A stretch of DNA of 64,000 nucleotides from Pseudomonas sp. NFR16 (GTDB taxonomy: Bacteria; Pseudomonadota; Gammaproteobacteria; Pseudomonadales; Pseudomonadaceae). Shown here piece after piece: positions 25,481 through 33,989 of this stretch (position 1 is the stretch's first letter; every line of letters starts with the position of its first letter). The stretch is taken from positions 841,383 to 905,382 of the forward strand of contig NZ_FNYJ01000002.1 in the NCBI RefSeq assembly GCF_900108875.1, written 5' to 3'. The notes beneath the pieces were generated by a model, which had not been told where the DNA came from, made no database searches, and saw nothing but the letters and a program-made list of their open reading frames with translations. The position numbers and the translations under genes are program-made.

Positions 25481-26071
25481 CTTGGGCGATGGACTGTCCG
25501 ACTTTTCGCGGGCAAGCGCGCTCCTACAAGGTGGGCGGTCTGAAACGCACAGTCAACGCTGAACCTGTGGCAGTGAGCTTGCTGTCTATAAACCCACCTG
25601 CGATCAACGGCACAACACCCGACGTCTTCCCGGCTAAAGCCGGTCCTACGAAAAACCTGCAGCGTCTGTAGGACCGGCTTCAGCCGGGAAAAGGCCGATT
25701 CAGGCTGTGGAGTTGCAGCGTCTGGAAATCAGCCATCGCGAGCAAGCTCGCTCCCACAGGCTTTGTGGCGTGGCTCGATACTCGTCGGCGCCGCATTACC
25801 TTGTAGGAGCGCGCTTGCCCGCGATCTGGCGCGCAGCGGCAGCAGAATCGGATGACGCGCTACATCAGGCAGATCGCATAGCCGGGTTTACGACGACCGC
25901 GTCGCCGATCGCGAGCTCACTTCCACAGTGTTTATGGTGTTTCGCCAGGCTGTGTCCCCCGCGAAATAGGTGGGAGTGAGCTCACGAAGAGGCCGGTAAT
26001 GGCGCCACATCTTCAGCGACAGAACCACCGATTCGCGGGCAAGCGCGCTCCTACAAGTAATCGTGGATGCC
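25481..26071. repeat. 591-bp intergenic mosaic of REP palindromes
   Basis: No gene. At least seven REP half-elements of three types: GCGGGCAAGCGCGCTCCTAC (25507 region, 26034 region), the CCGGCTAAAGCCGGTCCTAC / GTAGGACCGGCTTCAGCCGG pair (25629-25690), and GCGAGCAAGCTCGCTCCCAC (about 25739). A spacer with GCAGCGGCAGCAGAATCGGA lies near 25833. Long parts are repeated at 58915-59580. These elements lie between the glycosyltransferase and the convergent oxidoreductase gene. Confidence 0.85.
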
Positions 26072-27175
26072 TTACTCAAGCTTGCCCAACGCATCGCGGC
26101 TGAACGGCAGGATGTCTTCTTCGCGACCGTCGCGCACTTTCACCGCCCAGTCGGGATCGACGAGCAGCGCGCGGCCAACGGCGACGAGGTCGAACTCATC
26201 ATCGCCCAGGCGCTTGAGCAGGTTCTCCAGGCTTGCAGGCTGGGCGACTTTATCGGTGTTCACCATGAACTGCAGGAATTCGCCATCCAGGCCGACGCTG
26301 CCGACGGTAATCGTAGGCTTGCCGGTCAGTTTGCGTGTCCAGCCCGCCAGGTTCAGGTCAGAACCCTCGAACTCAGGCTCCCAAAAGCGCCGCGTCGAGC
26401 AGTGGAAAATGTCCACGCCAGCGTCGGAAAGTGGCTGGAGGAAGGCCCCCAGCTCCTCGGGCGTCTGGACCAGGCGCGCGGTGTAGTCCTGCTGTTTCCA
26501 CTGCGAATAACGAAAGATGATCGGGTAATCCGGGCCGACCGCAGCGCGCACAGCCTCGACCAGCTCGATCGCAAAGCGCGACCGATGGGCCAGATCGCCG
26601 CCATATTCATCGCTACGCTGGTTCGTGCCTTCCCAGAAGAACTGATCGACCAGATAACCATGCGCGCCGTGGATCTCAACGCCATCCATGCCGATGTCCC
26701 TGGCATCCTTCGCCGCCTGAGCGAAAGCACCGATGACGTCCTGGATATCTTCCCGGGTCATGCCATGAACCACGACCTTGCCGTCCTTGAGCTTCTCCGT
26801 CGGCCCATACGCCGGAACAGCGCCGTCCGGCTCGGTGCCCAGACGGCGAACAGCGCCGACGTGCCAGAGCTGAGGCACGATCTTGCCACCTTCCGCATGC
26901 ACCGCTTCAACCACTTTCTTCCAGCCGGCCAGCGGGGCTTCGCCGAAGAATTGCGGCACGTTCGGATAGCCGTTGGAGGCCTTGTGTCCGACTGTAGTGC
27001 CTTCGGTGATGATCAGGCCCACGCCGGCAGCGGCACGGCGGCGGTAGTACTCGATGACCTTGGAATTAGGCACGCCACCCGGCGAGAACGAACGGGTCAT
27101 TGGCGCCATCACCACGCGCGTCGGTAGCTCCAGGCTGCCCATGTGGAATGGTTTGAACAAGGCTTTGACTGGCAT
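26072..27175 (-). CDS. NADH:flavin oxidoreductase, old yellow enzyme family
   Basis: 367 residues, a single FMN-binding TIM barrel. Family points: VMAPMTRSF near residue 23, substrate-binding HGAHGYLVDQFFWEGTNQRSDEYGG near 180, and late VGRALLVDPDW. It probably reduces the double bond of alpha,beta-unsaturated carbonyl or nitro compounds with NAD(P)H. ATG 27175 has GAGGA 7 nt upstream; the frame from 27325 is not supported. It lies next to a glutathione peroxidase gene, fitting stress or xenobiotic detoxification. Confidence 0.88.
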   Translation of the reverse strand: MPVKALFKPFHMGSLELPTRVVMAPMTRSFSPGGVPNSKVIEYYRRRAAAGVGLIITEGTTVGHKASNGYPNVPQFFGEAPLAGWKKVVEAVHAEGGKIVPQLWHVGAVRRLGTEPDGAVPAYGPTEKLKDGKVVVHGMTREDIQDVIGAFAQAAKDARDIGMDGVEIHGAHGYLVDQFFWEGTNQRSDEYGGDLAHRSRFAIELVEAVRAAVGPDYPIIFRYSQWKQQDYTARLVQTPEELGAFLQPLSDAGVDIFHCSTRRFWEPEFEGSDLNLAGWTRKLTGKPTITVGSVGLDGEFLQFMVNTDKVAQPASLENLLKRLGDDEFDLVAVGRALLVDPDWAVKVRDGREEDILPFSRDALGKLE

Positions 27176-27391
27176 GCGGGCGTCCTCGGCGTAGGGAAAT
27201 ATTATGAAGGTCATACAGGATGAGCCGAACGGCGCACCATGCCCAGCACTATTGATTGGAATGATTAAAGTATAGAAAGAATGACGCGAACTGGCAGTGA
27301 GCTTGCTGGCGGTCGCGATCGGCAAGGCGTGACTGACTGATCATAATCAACGCAGCGCAAGCAGCTTTACCTGCAAAGCGTGCGTTGACGG

Positions 27392-27874
27392 TCAATGAAG
27401 CGCTTTTTCAATGGCCTGGATGACAGCAGGATCATCCGGCGTGGTACGCGGGGAGAAACGCGCCAGTACGCGGCCATCTTGCCCCACCAGAAACTTTTCG
27501 AAGTTCCAGGTGATATCTCCTGGAAATTCAGCGCCTTCACCCGCCAGCATCTGATAGAGACGATGACGATGAGGGCCGTTCACTTCCAGCTTGTCGCCCA
27601 GTGGAAAGGTCACGCCGTAGTTGAGCGAGCAGAACGCCTGAATTTCTTCCTGGGTCCCGGGCTCCTGTCCGGCGAACTGATTACAAGGCAGACCGAGCAC
27701 GCTGAAGCCGCGATCCTTGTACTTTTGATAGAGGTTTTCCAGCGCGGCATATTGCGGCGTGAGGCCACACTTGGATGCCACGTTGACCACCAGAACCACT
27801 TTGCCCTTGAGTGGCGCGAGGGGCAGTTCCTGGCCATCCAGAGCTTTCAATTTCAGGTCGTGAAATACACTCAT
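27392..27874 (-). CDS. Glutathione peroxidase
   Basis: 160 residues. The catalytic Cys is in NVASKCGLTPQY (residue 36), then GLPCNQFAGQEPG and ITWNFEKFLVG with the catalytic Trp-Asn. As in other bacterial homologues Cys replaces selenocysteine, so thioredoxin may be the true donor. It reduces hydroperoxides. It is co-directional with slyD upstream (130 bp apart). Confidence 0.93.
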   Translation of the reverse strand: MSVFHDLKLKALDGQELPLAPLKGKVVLVVNVASKCGLTPQYAALENLYQKYKDRGFSVLGLPCNQFAGQEPGTQEEIQAFCSLNYGVTFPLGDKLEVNGPHRHRLYQMLAGEGAEFPGDITWNFEKFLVGQDGRVLARFSPRTTPDDPAVIQAIEKALH

Positions 27875-28003
27875 GACGAACTCCCCTGCTCACCGTACAT
27901 AAAACCCCTGGCCGAAAAAGGCGCCCTCCCAAGTCGCGAAAACCGAACTGTTTCGCAAACCCGCGAGGACGCCTGGCCAGCTAAATGAGCTTAGCAGGAC
28001 AAA

Positions 28004-28489
28004 TCAGTGGTGATGACCGCCTTCACCATGTACGTGGCCGTGAGCGAGTTCTTCCTGGCTGGCATCACGGATCGCAACGATCTTGACCTGGAAATTCAGG
28101 CGCTGACCGGCCAGAGGATGGTTGCCGTCGACAGTGACGTCGTCGCCGTCCAGGTCGCGAATGGTCACGATCTGCATCTGGCCGTCCGGAGCGGAAGCGT
28201 GAAACTGCATGCCGACTTCCAGCTCGTCAACGCCTTCGAACATGCTGCGGTTCAGGGTGCTGACCAGTTCGGCCGAGTATTCGCCGTAGGCGTCTTCAGG
28301 CTCGATGGAGACTTTGAGCTCGTCACCGATGTCCTTGCCTTCCAGTGCCTTTTCCAGACCCGGGATGATGTTACCTGCGCCTTGCAGGTAAACCAGCGGC
28401 GCGCCGCCGGCAGAACTGTCGATGACCTCACCAGCGTCGTTGGTCAGGGTATAGTCAATGGAGACAGCCTTGTTGGCGGCGATCGGCAT
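28004..28489 (-). CDS. slyD: FKBP-type peptidyl-prolyl isomerase SlyD
   Basis: 161 residues. FKBP-like core with inserted flap (VSIDYTLTNDAGEVIDSS..., PGLEKALEGKDIGDELKV, EDAYGEY), a conserved NHPLAGQRLNFQVKIV, and a short His-rich tail (HGHVHGEGGHHH) suited to nickel binding. It assists protein folding and metal insertion. The tail is shorter than in E. coli SlyD. ATG at 28489. Confidence 0.93.
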   Translation of the reverse strand: MPIAANKAVSIDYTLTNDAGEVIDSSAGGAPLVYLQGAGNIIPGLEKALEGKDIGDELKVSIEPEDAYGEYSAELVSTLNRSMFEGVDELEVGMQFHASAPDGQMQIVTIRDLDGDDVTVDGNHPLAGQRLNFQVKIVAIRDASQEELAHGHVHGEGGHHH

Positions 28490-28579
28490 GGGGCGAGACC
28501 TTTTGCAAATAGATATGAGCGACCAAGTCTAACCAAGCACTCGCGCGAAAGCGAACGCAACTCAGACGGACGGCCCCGA

Positions 28580-28819
28580 TTGCACGACCTCCCATTGCCC
28601 GAAAACGACCCGAAGATTACTGGCTTTCATCAAGATGAAGACGGGCACTGGATCGTCGAACTCTCCTGCGGGCACACCCAGCATTTACGTCACCAGCCAC
28701 CGTGGCAGTCTCGGCCATGGGTGCTCGATGCAGCCTTGCGACAAGAAAAAACAGGACAATCCTTTCGCTGCGGCTGGTGCGCGCAAGGGGCAGATAACGA
28801 TAACCTTGTTCCCCGTTGA
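28580..28819 (+). CDS. DUF3565 family protein (small zinc-binding-like)
   Basis: About 79 residues. Contains ITGFHQDEDGHWIVELSCGHTQHLRHQPPWQSRPW and a final RCGWC, giving a Cys-Gly-His / Cys-x2-Cys pattern that could bind zinc. Function unknown. The start is uncertain: no ATG is available before the conserved part, and TTG at 28580 or 28595 is assumed. The gene is divergent from slyD and precedes pta by 137 bp. Confidence 0.65.
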   Translation: MHDLPLPENDPKITGFHQDEDGHWIVELSCGHTQHLRHQPPWQSRPWVLDAALRQEKTGQSFRCGWCAQGADNDNLVPR

Positions 28820-28956
28820 GACGCTGCGACTGAACAGCGTCCGGTTTTATTCGGTCCACTGGCGGACTCGGGTCTGTACGAAACATCGGCAAGCGCAGCC
28901 TGAATTCGTACACAACCACGCCGGGACCTTTGCACGCTCACTTTCGAGAAGCCCGC

Positions 28957-31050
28957 ATGCAGACTTTCTTTATCGCGCCCACTGATTTTGGCGTGGGTTT
29001 GACGTCCATCAGCCTTGGACTGGTGCGCACCCTGGAGCGCGCCGGACTTAAAGTCGGTTTTTTCAAGCCCATCGCCCAGCCCCATCCCGGCGACCTGGGC
29101 CCGGAGCGCTCGACCGAGCTGGTCGCCCGCACTCATGGCCTCAAACCGCCCAAGCCGCTTGGCCTGGCGCATGTTGAGCGGATGCTTGGCGAGGGCCAGC
29201 TCGATGAGTTGCTCGAAGAAATCATCAGCCTCTATCAGCAGGCCTCGGTCGGCCGCGATGTGCTGATCGTCGAAGGCATGGTGCCGACCCGCAGCGCGAG
29301 CTACGCCGCCCGGGTCAATCTGCACATGGCCAAGGCGCTGGATGCGGAAGTGATTCTGGTCTCGGCGCCGGAAAACGAGGTCCTGACCGAACTGTCGGGC
29401 CGCGTGGAGCTTCAGGCGCAGATGTTTGGCGGCCCCAAGGACCCGAAAGTGCTGGGCGTGATCCTCAACAAGGTGCGCACCGATGAGAGCATGGAGGCGT
29501 TTTCGGCGCGCCTCAAAGAGCATTCCCCGTTGTTGCGCAGCGGCGACTTCCGCCTGCTGGGCTGCATCCCGTTCCAGGCCGATCTCAACGCCCCTCGCAC
29601 CCGAGACGTGGCAGACCTGCTGGGCGCGCAGGTGATCAACGCCGGCGACTACGAACAACGGCGCATGTCGAAGATCATCATCTGCGCGCGAACCGTGCTC
29701 AATACGCTGCAACTGCTCAAGCCGGGCGTGCTGGTGGTGACGCCGGGCGATCGCGACGACATCATCCTGGCCGTGAGCCTGGCGACACTCAATGGCGTGC
29801 CGCTCGCCGGATTGTTGCTGACCAGCGATACCCTGCCCGACCCGCGCATCATGGACCTGTGCCGAGGCGCGCTGCAGGCGGGTCTGCCGGTGCTCTCAGT
29901 GAGTACAGGGTCGTATGACACCGCCAACCAGCTCAACCAGCTCAACAAGGAAATCCCCATCGACGACCGCGAGCGCGCGGAGATCATCACTGACTTCGTC
30001 GCCAGCCACCTGGACGCCAACTGGCTGCATCAGCGCTGTGGCACGCCGCGTGAGATGCGCCTGTCACCCGCCGTCTTCCGTTACCAACTGATTCAGCGCG
30101 CTCAAGCGGCGAACAAGCGCATCGTGTTGCCCGAAGGTGCCGAGCCCCTCACCGTACAGGCTGCCGCCATTTGTCAGGCGCGCGGAATTGCCCGCTGCGT
30201 GCTGCTGGCCAAACCCGAAGAAGTGCACGCGGTCGCGCGCGCGCAGGGCATCGAGTTGCCGCCGGGGCTGGAAATTCTCGATCCGGACGAGGTGCGCGAG
30301 CGCTATGTAGCGCCGATGGTCGACCTGCGCAGGAACAAGGCGCTCAACGCGCCGATGGCCGAGCAACAGCTGGAAGATCCGGTGGTGATCGGCACCATGA
30401 TGCTGGCGCTCGATGAGGTCGACGGCCTGGTTTCCGGGGTGATTCACTCCACCGCCAACACCATCCGGCCGGCACTGCAACTGATCAAGACCGCGCCGGG
30501 CTGCACCCTGGTGTCATCGGTGTTCTTCATGCTGTTCCCTGAGCAAGTGCTGGTGTACGGCGACTGCATCATGAACCCGCACCCGACCGCCAGTGAGCTG
30601 GCCGAGATCGCCGTGCAGAGTGCTGACTCTGCCGTGGCATTCGGACTGGCCCCGCGCGTCGCGATGATCAGCTACTCAAGCGGTAACTCGGCCAGCGGAG
30701 AGGAAGTGGAAAAGGTTCGCGAAGCCACGCAACTGGCTCGGGAGACGCAGCGCGGTCTGCTCATCGACGGACCGCTGCAATATGACGCCGCTGCCAACGA
30801 AACCGTCGCCCGCCAACTGGCGCCGGACAGCCCGGTGGCCGGTCGCGCCAACGTGTTCGTCTTTCCTGACCTGAACACCGGCAACACTACATACAAGGCA
30901 GTGCAGCGCAGTGCGGACTGCGTCAGCCTGGGCCCGATGCTGCAAGGCTTGCGCAAACCCGTAAACGACCTTCCGCGGGGCGCGCAGGTCGATGACATCG
31001 TGTATACCATCGCCCTGACTGCGATTCAGGCGGCGACTTTGCCTCAATAA
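28957..31050 (+). CDS. pta: Phosphate acetyltransferase (long form)
   Basis: 697 residues: an N-terminal BioD-like P-loop-type domain (TFFIAPTDFGVGLTSISLGLVR), a central DRTGG domain (TVLNTLQLLKPGVLVVTPGDRDD) and the C-terminal catalytic phosphotransacetylase domain from about residue 370 (KRIVLPEGAEPLTVQAA... VSGVIHSTANTIRPALQ... ISYSSGNSASG). It interconverts acetyl-CoA and acetyl phosphate. ATG 28957 starts the conserved N-terminus with GAGAAG 6 nt before it. No ackA is next to it. Confidence 0.95.
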   Translation: MQTFFIAPTDFGVGLTSISLGLVRTLERAGLKVGFFKPIAQPHPGDLGPERSTELVARTHGLKPPKPLGLAHVERMLGEGQLDELLEEIISLYQQASVGRDVLIVEGMVPTRSASYAARVNLHMAKALDAEVILVSAPENEVLTELSGRVELQAQMFGGPKDPKVLGVILNKVRTDESMEAFSARLKEHSPLLRSGDFRLLGCIPFQADLNAPRTRDVADLLGAQVINAGDYEQRRMSKIIICARTVLNTLQLLKPGVLVVTPGDRDDIILAVSLATLNGVPLAGLLLTSDTLPDPRIMDLCRGALQAGLPVLSVSTGSYDTANQLNQLNKEIPIDDRERAEIITDFVASHLDANWLHQRCGTPREMRLSPAVFRYQLIQRAQAANKRIVLPEGAEPLTVQAAAICQARGIARCVLLAKPEEVHAVARAQGIELPPGLEILDPDEVRERYVAPMVDLRRNKALNAPMAEQQLEDPVVIGTMMLALDEVDGLVSGVIHSTANTIRPALQLIKTAPGCTLVSSVFFMLFPEQVLVYGDCIMNPHPTASELAEIAVQSADSAVAFGLAPRVAMISYSSGNSASGEEVEKVREATQLARETQRGLLIDGPLQYDAAANETVARQLAPDSPVAGRANVFVFPDLNTGNTTYKAVQRSADCVSLGPMLQGLRKPVNDLPRGAQVDDIVYTIALTAIQAATLPQ

Positions 31051-31131
31051 CGTCGGCCTGCAATATCCTTCACTCACAATAACGCCGCCGGAACCCACCG
31101 GCGGCTGTCTTGCCTCGGAGTTCGATCCCTC

Positions 31132-32031
31132 ATGGATTTCTTGCCCGCCCCTTTGCGTGGCGTCATTGCCTCGCTGCTGTTGGCGCTCAACACCATCGTC
31201 TGCTGCACCCCGCTGTTCGTCGTCGCGATCTTCAAGCTGTGCCTGCCTTTCACTGCCGCGCAAAAGGTCACTGACTGGCTCATGAGCCACATTCACGAAG
31301 CCTGGATCAGCAACAACAATGCCTGGATGAACCTGCTGGGTCATACCCGCTGGCACCTGAGCGGTCTGGAAGGCCTGGATTATCAGCACTCTTATCTGGT
31401 GACCAGCAATCACCAGAGCTGGGTCGACATCATGGTGCTGCAGTACGTGCTTAACCGGCGCATCCGCCCGCTGAAATTCTTCCTCAAACAAGAGCTGATC
31501 TGGGTGCCTGTGATCGGGCTGGCGTGGTGGGCGCTGGGCTTTCCGTTCATGAAGCGTTACAGCAAGGCCTACCTGGCCAAACACCCGGAAAAGAAAGGCA
31601 AGGACCTGGAGACGACCCGCCGCACCTGCGCGAAATTTCGAAACAACCCGGTCGGCATCTTCAATTTCGTCGAAGGCACGCGCTTTACCCGGGCCAAGCA
31701 CGCGCAGCAGAACTCCCCGTTCCGCTATCTGCTCAAGCCCAAGGCCGGCGGCATCGCGTTCGTGCTCGATGCCATGGGCGAGCAGTTGGAATCGATCGTC
31801 AACGTCACCATTCATTACCCAGCGGGCCAGCCCGGTTATTGGGACCTGCTGTGCGGGAACGTGCGCGAAGTGGTCGCGCATTTCGAAGAAGTGCCGATTC
31901 CGCCGCAGTTCATTGGCAAAAGCTACGACCAGGATGACGCGTACCGCCTGGAATTCCAGCAGTGGATCAACCGCATGTGGGAAGACAAAGATGCGTTGCT
32001 GGCACAGATGCACGAGCGATACCCGGGCTGA
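31132..32031 (+). CDS. Acyltransferase, PlsC/YihG-like
   Basis: 299 residues. An N-terminal membrane helix (VIASLLLALNTIVCCTPLFVVAIF) is followed by the acyltransferase block I NHQSWVD (HX4D, near residue 92), block III NFVEGTRFT near 183 and a conserved PKAGGIAFVL. It resembles E. coli YihG, a 1-acylglycerol-3-phosphate acyltransferase that acts at the inner membrane. It follows pta by 81 bp. Confidence 0.88.
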   Translation: MDFLPAPLRGVIASLLLALNTIVCCTPLFVVAIFKLCLPFTAAQKVTDWLMSHIHEAWISNNNAWMNLLGHTRWHLSGLEGLDYQHSYLVTSNHQSWVDIMVLQYVLNRRIRPLKFFLKQELIWVPVIGLAWWALGFPFMKRYSKAYLAKHPEKKGKDLETTRRTCAKFRNNPVGIFNFVEGTRFTRAKHAQQNSPFRYLLKPKAGGIAFVLDAMGEQLESIVNVTIHYPAGQPGYWDLLCGNVREVVAHFEEVPIPPQFIGKSYDQDDAYRLEFQQWINRMWEDKDALLAQMHERYPG

Positions 32032-32091
32032 CCAGCTCGCGGTACCGTTCAACTCGCCTGAGTAAACGCTCGGCACATAGCGCCCGCCCAT

Positions 32092-32122
32092 AAAAAACCC
32101 CGGCACTCAGGCCGGGGCTTTT
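32092..32122. terminator. Bidirectional terminator
   Basis: CCCCGGC-ACTCAG-GCCGGGG with an A6 run before and CTTTT after; it lies between the convergent acyltransferase and OmpA-family genes. Confidence 0.88.
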
Positions 32123-32139
32123 AGCATGGCGTCGCCAGC

Positions 32140-32841
32140 TTACTGCTGCTGTTGGTACTGCTGCCCTGGAATAGGCTTGAGGTTGACCTCGACACGACGG
32201 TTCTGAGCGCGACCGTTGACGTCGGCGTTGCTCGCGATCGGCTGATCAGGCCCTGCCCCGCGGACCGACAGGTGCGAGGCATCCACGCCTTGGGACGTCA
32301 GGTAGGTCGCAACACTCTGCGCGCGCTGTTGGGACAGGTCCATGTTGTGCTGACGGCTGCCCGTGCTGTCGGTGTAACCGACGATCTCGATCATGTTCTG
32401 GTTGTACTGTTTCAACGAACCCGCCAGGTTGTTCAAAGGCGAGTAGAAGCTGCTGGCGATGGCCGAGGAGTCGGTCGCGAACGTGATGTTGCCTGGCATG
32501 ACCAGCTTGATGTTGTCGCCTTCACGCTGAACTTCCACGCCGGTATTGGCCATGCTGGCGCGCAGGGCGGCTTCCTGTTTGTCTGCGTAATAGCCATAAC
32601 CCGCTGCGCCTGCACCGACCAGCGCCGCGCCGATCAAGGCGCCTTTGCCGCGGTTATTGTGGTCGATTGCGGCACCAGCGACGGCACCGGCCAGCGCGCC
32701 CAGGCCGCCGTATTTGGCGGTTTTGCTCACGCCGCCCGAATTTTGCGCCTGCCCCTGATTGTCATACGGATTCTGCGAAGCGCAGCCAGACAACATGGCC
32801 AGCGCAGTGGCAGCGATGGTCAAACGGCGAAAGGTCAACAT
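32140..32841 (-). CDS. OmpA family lipoprotein
   Basis: 233 residues. Lipoprotein signal with lipobox LSGC near residue 20, a glycine-zipper segment (GGLGALAGAVAGAAIDHNNRGKGALIGAALVGAGAAG) and a C-terminal OmpA peptidoglycan-binding domain (NMIEIVGYTDSTGSRQHNMDLSQQRAQSVATYL... GRAQNRRVEV). It anchors the outer membrane to peptidoglycan (YiaD-like). GGAG lies 9 nt upstream of ATG 32841; the tandem TTG at 32844 is less likely. It ends in a Gln-rich tail. Confidence 0.93.
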   Translation of the reverse strand: MLTFRRLTIAATALAMLSGCASQNPYDNQGQAQNSGGVSKTAKYGGLGALAGAVAGAAIDHNNRGKGALIGAALVGAGAAGYGYYADKQEAALRASMANTGVEVQREGDNIKLVMPGNITFATDSSAIASSFYSPLNNLAGSLKQYNQNMIEIVGYTDSTGSRQHNMDLSQQRAQSVATYLTSQGVDASHLSVRGAGPDQPIASNADVNGRAQNRRVEVNLKPIPGQQYQQQQ

Positions 32842-32951
32842 CAAGGAAAGCTCCTGTTTTGCTTTTCTACGGCCAACAAAAGAAGACCGAACGATTTGCG
32901 CGATTAGAGCACGGCAACCGTCAAAAATTCCTTAACCAGGCCTGAACAGCG

Positions 32952-33596
32952 CTACGCTCTGACGAAAGGATTCTCACGCATTTCGTCACCCAGTCGCGTG
33001 TCCGGTCCGTGCCCGGTCACCACGATTGCATCCTCATCGAGCGTGTACAAGCGCTGCTTGATAGAGCGCACGATCGTGGCCTGGTCGCCGCCCCACAGAT
33101 CGGTTCGGCCCACACCGCGCTTGAACAGCGTATCGCCCGCGATCAACAGCTTGGCATCCGCAAACCAGAAACTCATCGAGCCGGGCGTATGTCCGGGCGT
33201 GTGCAGCGCCACGCCGCAGCCGCAAGCGAGTTCTTCGTCGTCCGCCAGCCAACGATCCGGCGCAGGGACAGGAACGTACGGCACGCGAAACACCTGACAC
33301 TGGGTTTCGAGGTTGTCCCACAGAAACTGATCCTCTTTGTGCAGGTGCAAGGTTGCGCCGGTCTTCTCCTTCAATTGCCCCGACGCCAGGAAATGGTCCA
33401 GATGCGCGTGGGTGTGAATGATGCTCACGACCTTCAACCCGTGTGCTTCAAGCCTGGCGAGAATCAGCTCATGGTTGCCGCCCGGATCTACGACAACGGC
33501 CTGCCGGGTGACGGGATCGCCGATGATCGTGCAGTTGCACTGCAACGGCCCGACGGGGAAGGTTTCGCGGATCAACTGAGGCTTGGCGGGCTGCAT
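32952..33596 (-). CDS. MBL-fold metallohydrolase (glyoxalase II-like)
   Basis: 214 residues. The metal-binding motif THAHLDH is near residue 61, with later H in HTPGHTPGS, D in AGDTLF and H in GHGPDT, the full set for a binuclear glyoxalase II-like site. It probably hydrolyses a thioester such as S-lactoylglutathione; the GloB C-terminal domain is absent, so the substrate is not certain. Monocistronic by appearance. Confidence 0.85.
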   Translation of the reverse strand: MQPAKPQLIRETFPVGPLQCNCTIIGDPVTRQAVVVDPGGNHELILARLEAHGLKVVSIIHTHAHLDHFLASGQLKEKTGATLHLHKEDQFLWDNLETQCQVFRVPYVPVPAPDRWLADDEELACGCGVALHTPGHTPGSMSFWFADAKLLIAGDTLFKRGVGRTDLWGGDQATIVRSIKQRLYTLDEDAIVVTGHGPDTRLGDEMRENPFVRA

Positions 33597-33989
33597 GGTG
33601 ATTCCTGTAAAGGGGGTGACGCATTCTGACGCAGCCAGGGGGAGACGTCAGCCCGCCGCGCCAGACCGGCGAACAATTAGTTGCAACGCCAACTATTTGC
33701 ATGAGAACTAATGCGACACGGGCTTGAATAGTCTGACTTTTATTAAATCACTAAAATCTTTTGTAACTCATTCGAACCATTCAAAGAATTGTTATGCAAA
33801 ATACTGATTTTATTGACTAAATTCGATTTTAAGCAAACAAATATATTTTTGTTGCCGCGATATATTTTTCACTAACGCGCTCATATACTGGCATTGCGCG
33901 ACTACACGGATAGTGCGTCATTTGAGGTGATAAGACGTCGACTCAATGCACCCGCAAGGCAGCTCAGCAACAGCGTAGAGCAGGCTTTC
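33597..33989. promoter_or_regulatory. AT-rich control region upstream of the HD-GYP gene
   Basis: A 393-bp gap. The lines at 33721-33840 average about 27% GC, far below the surroundings. A TATACT -10-like box is at 33884-33889, giving a leader of about 95 nt to the ATG at 33990. The AT-rich run may be an UP element or a site for MvaT-type silencers (inference). Confidence 0.5.
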
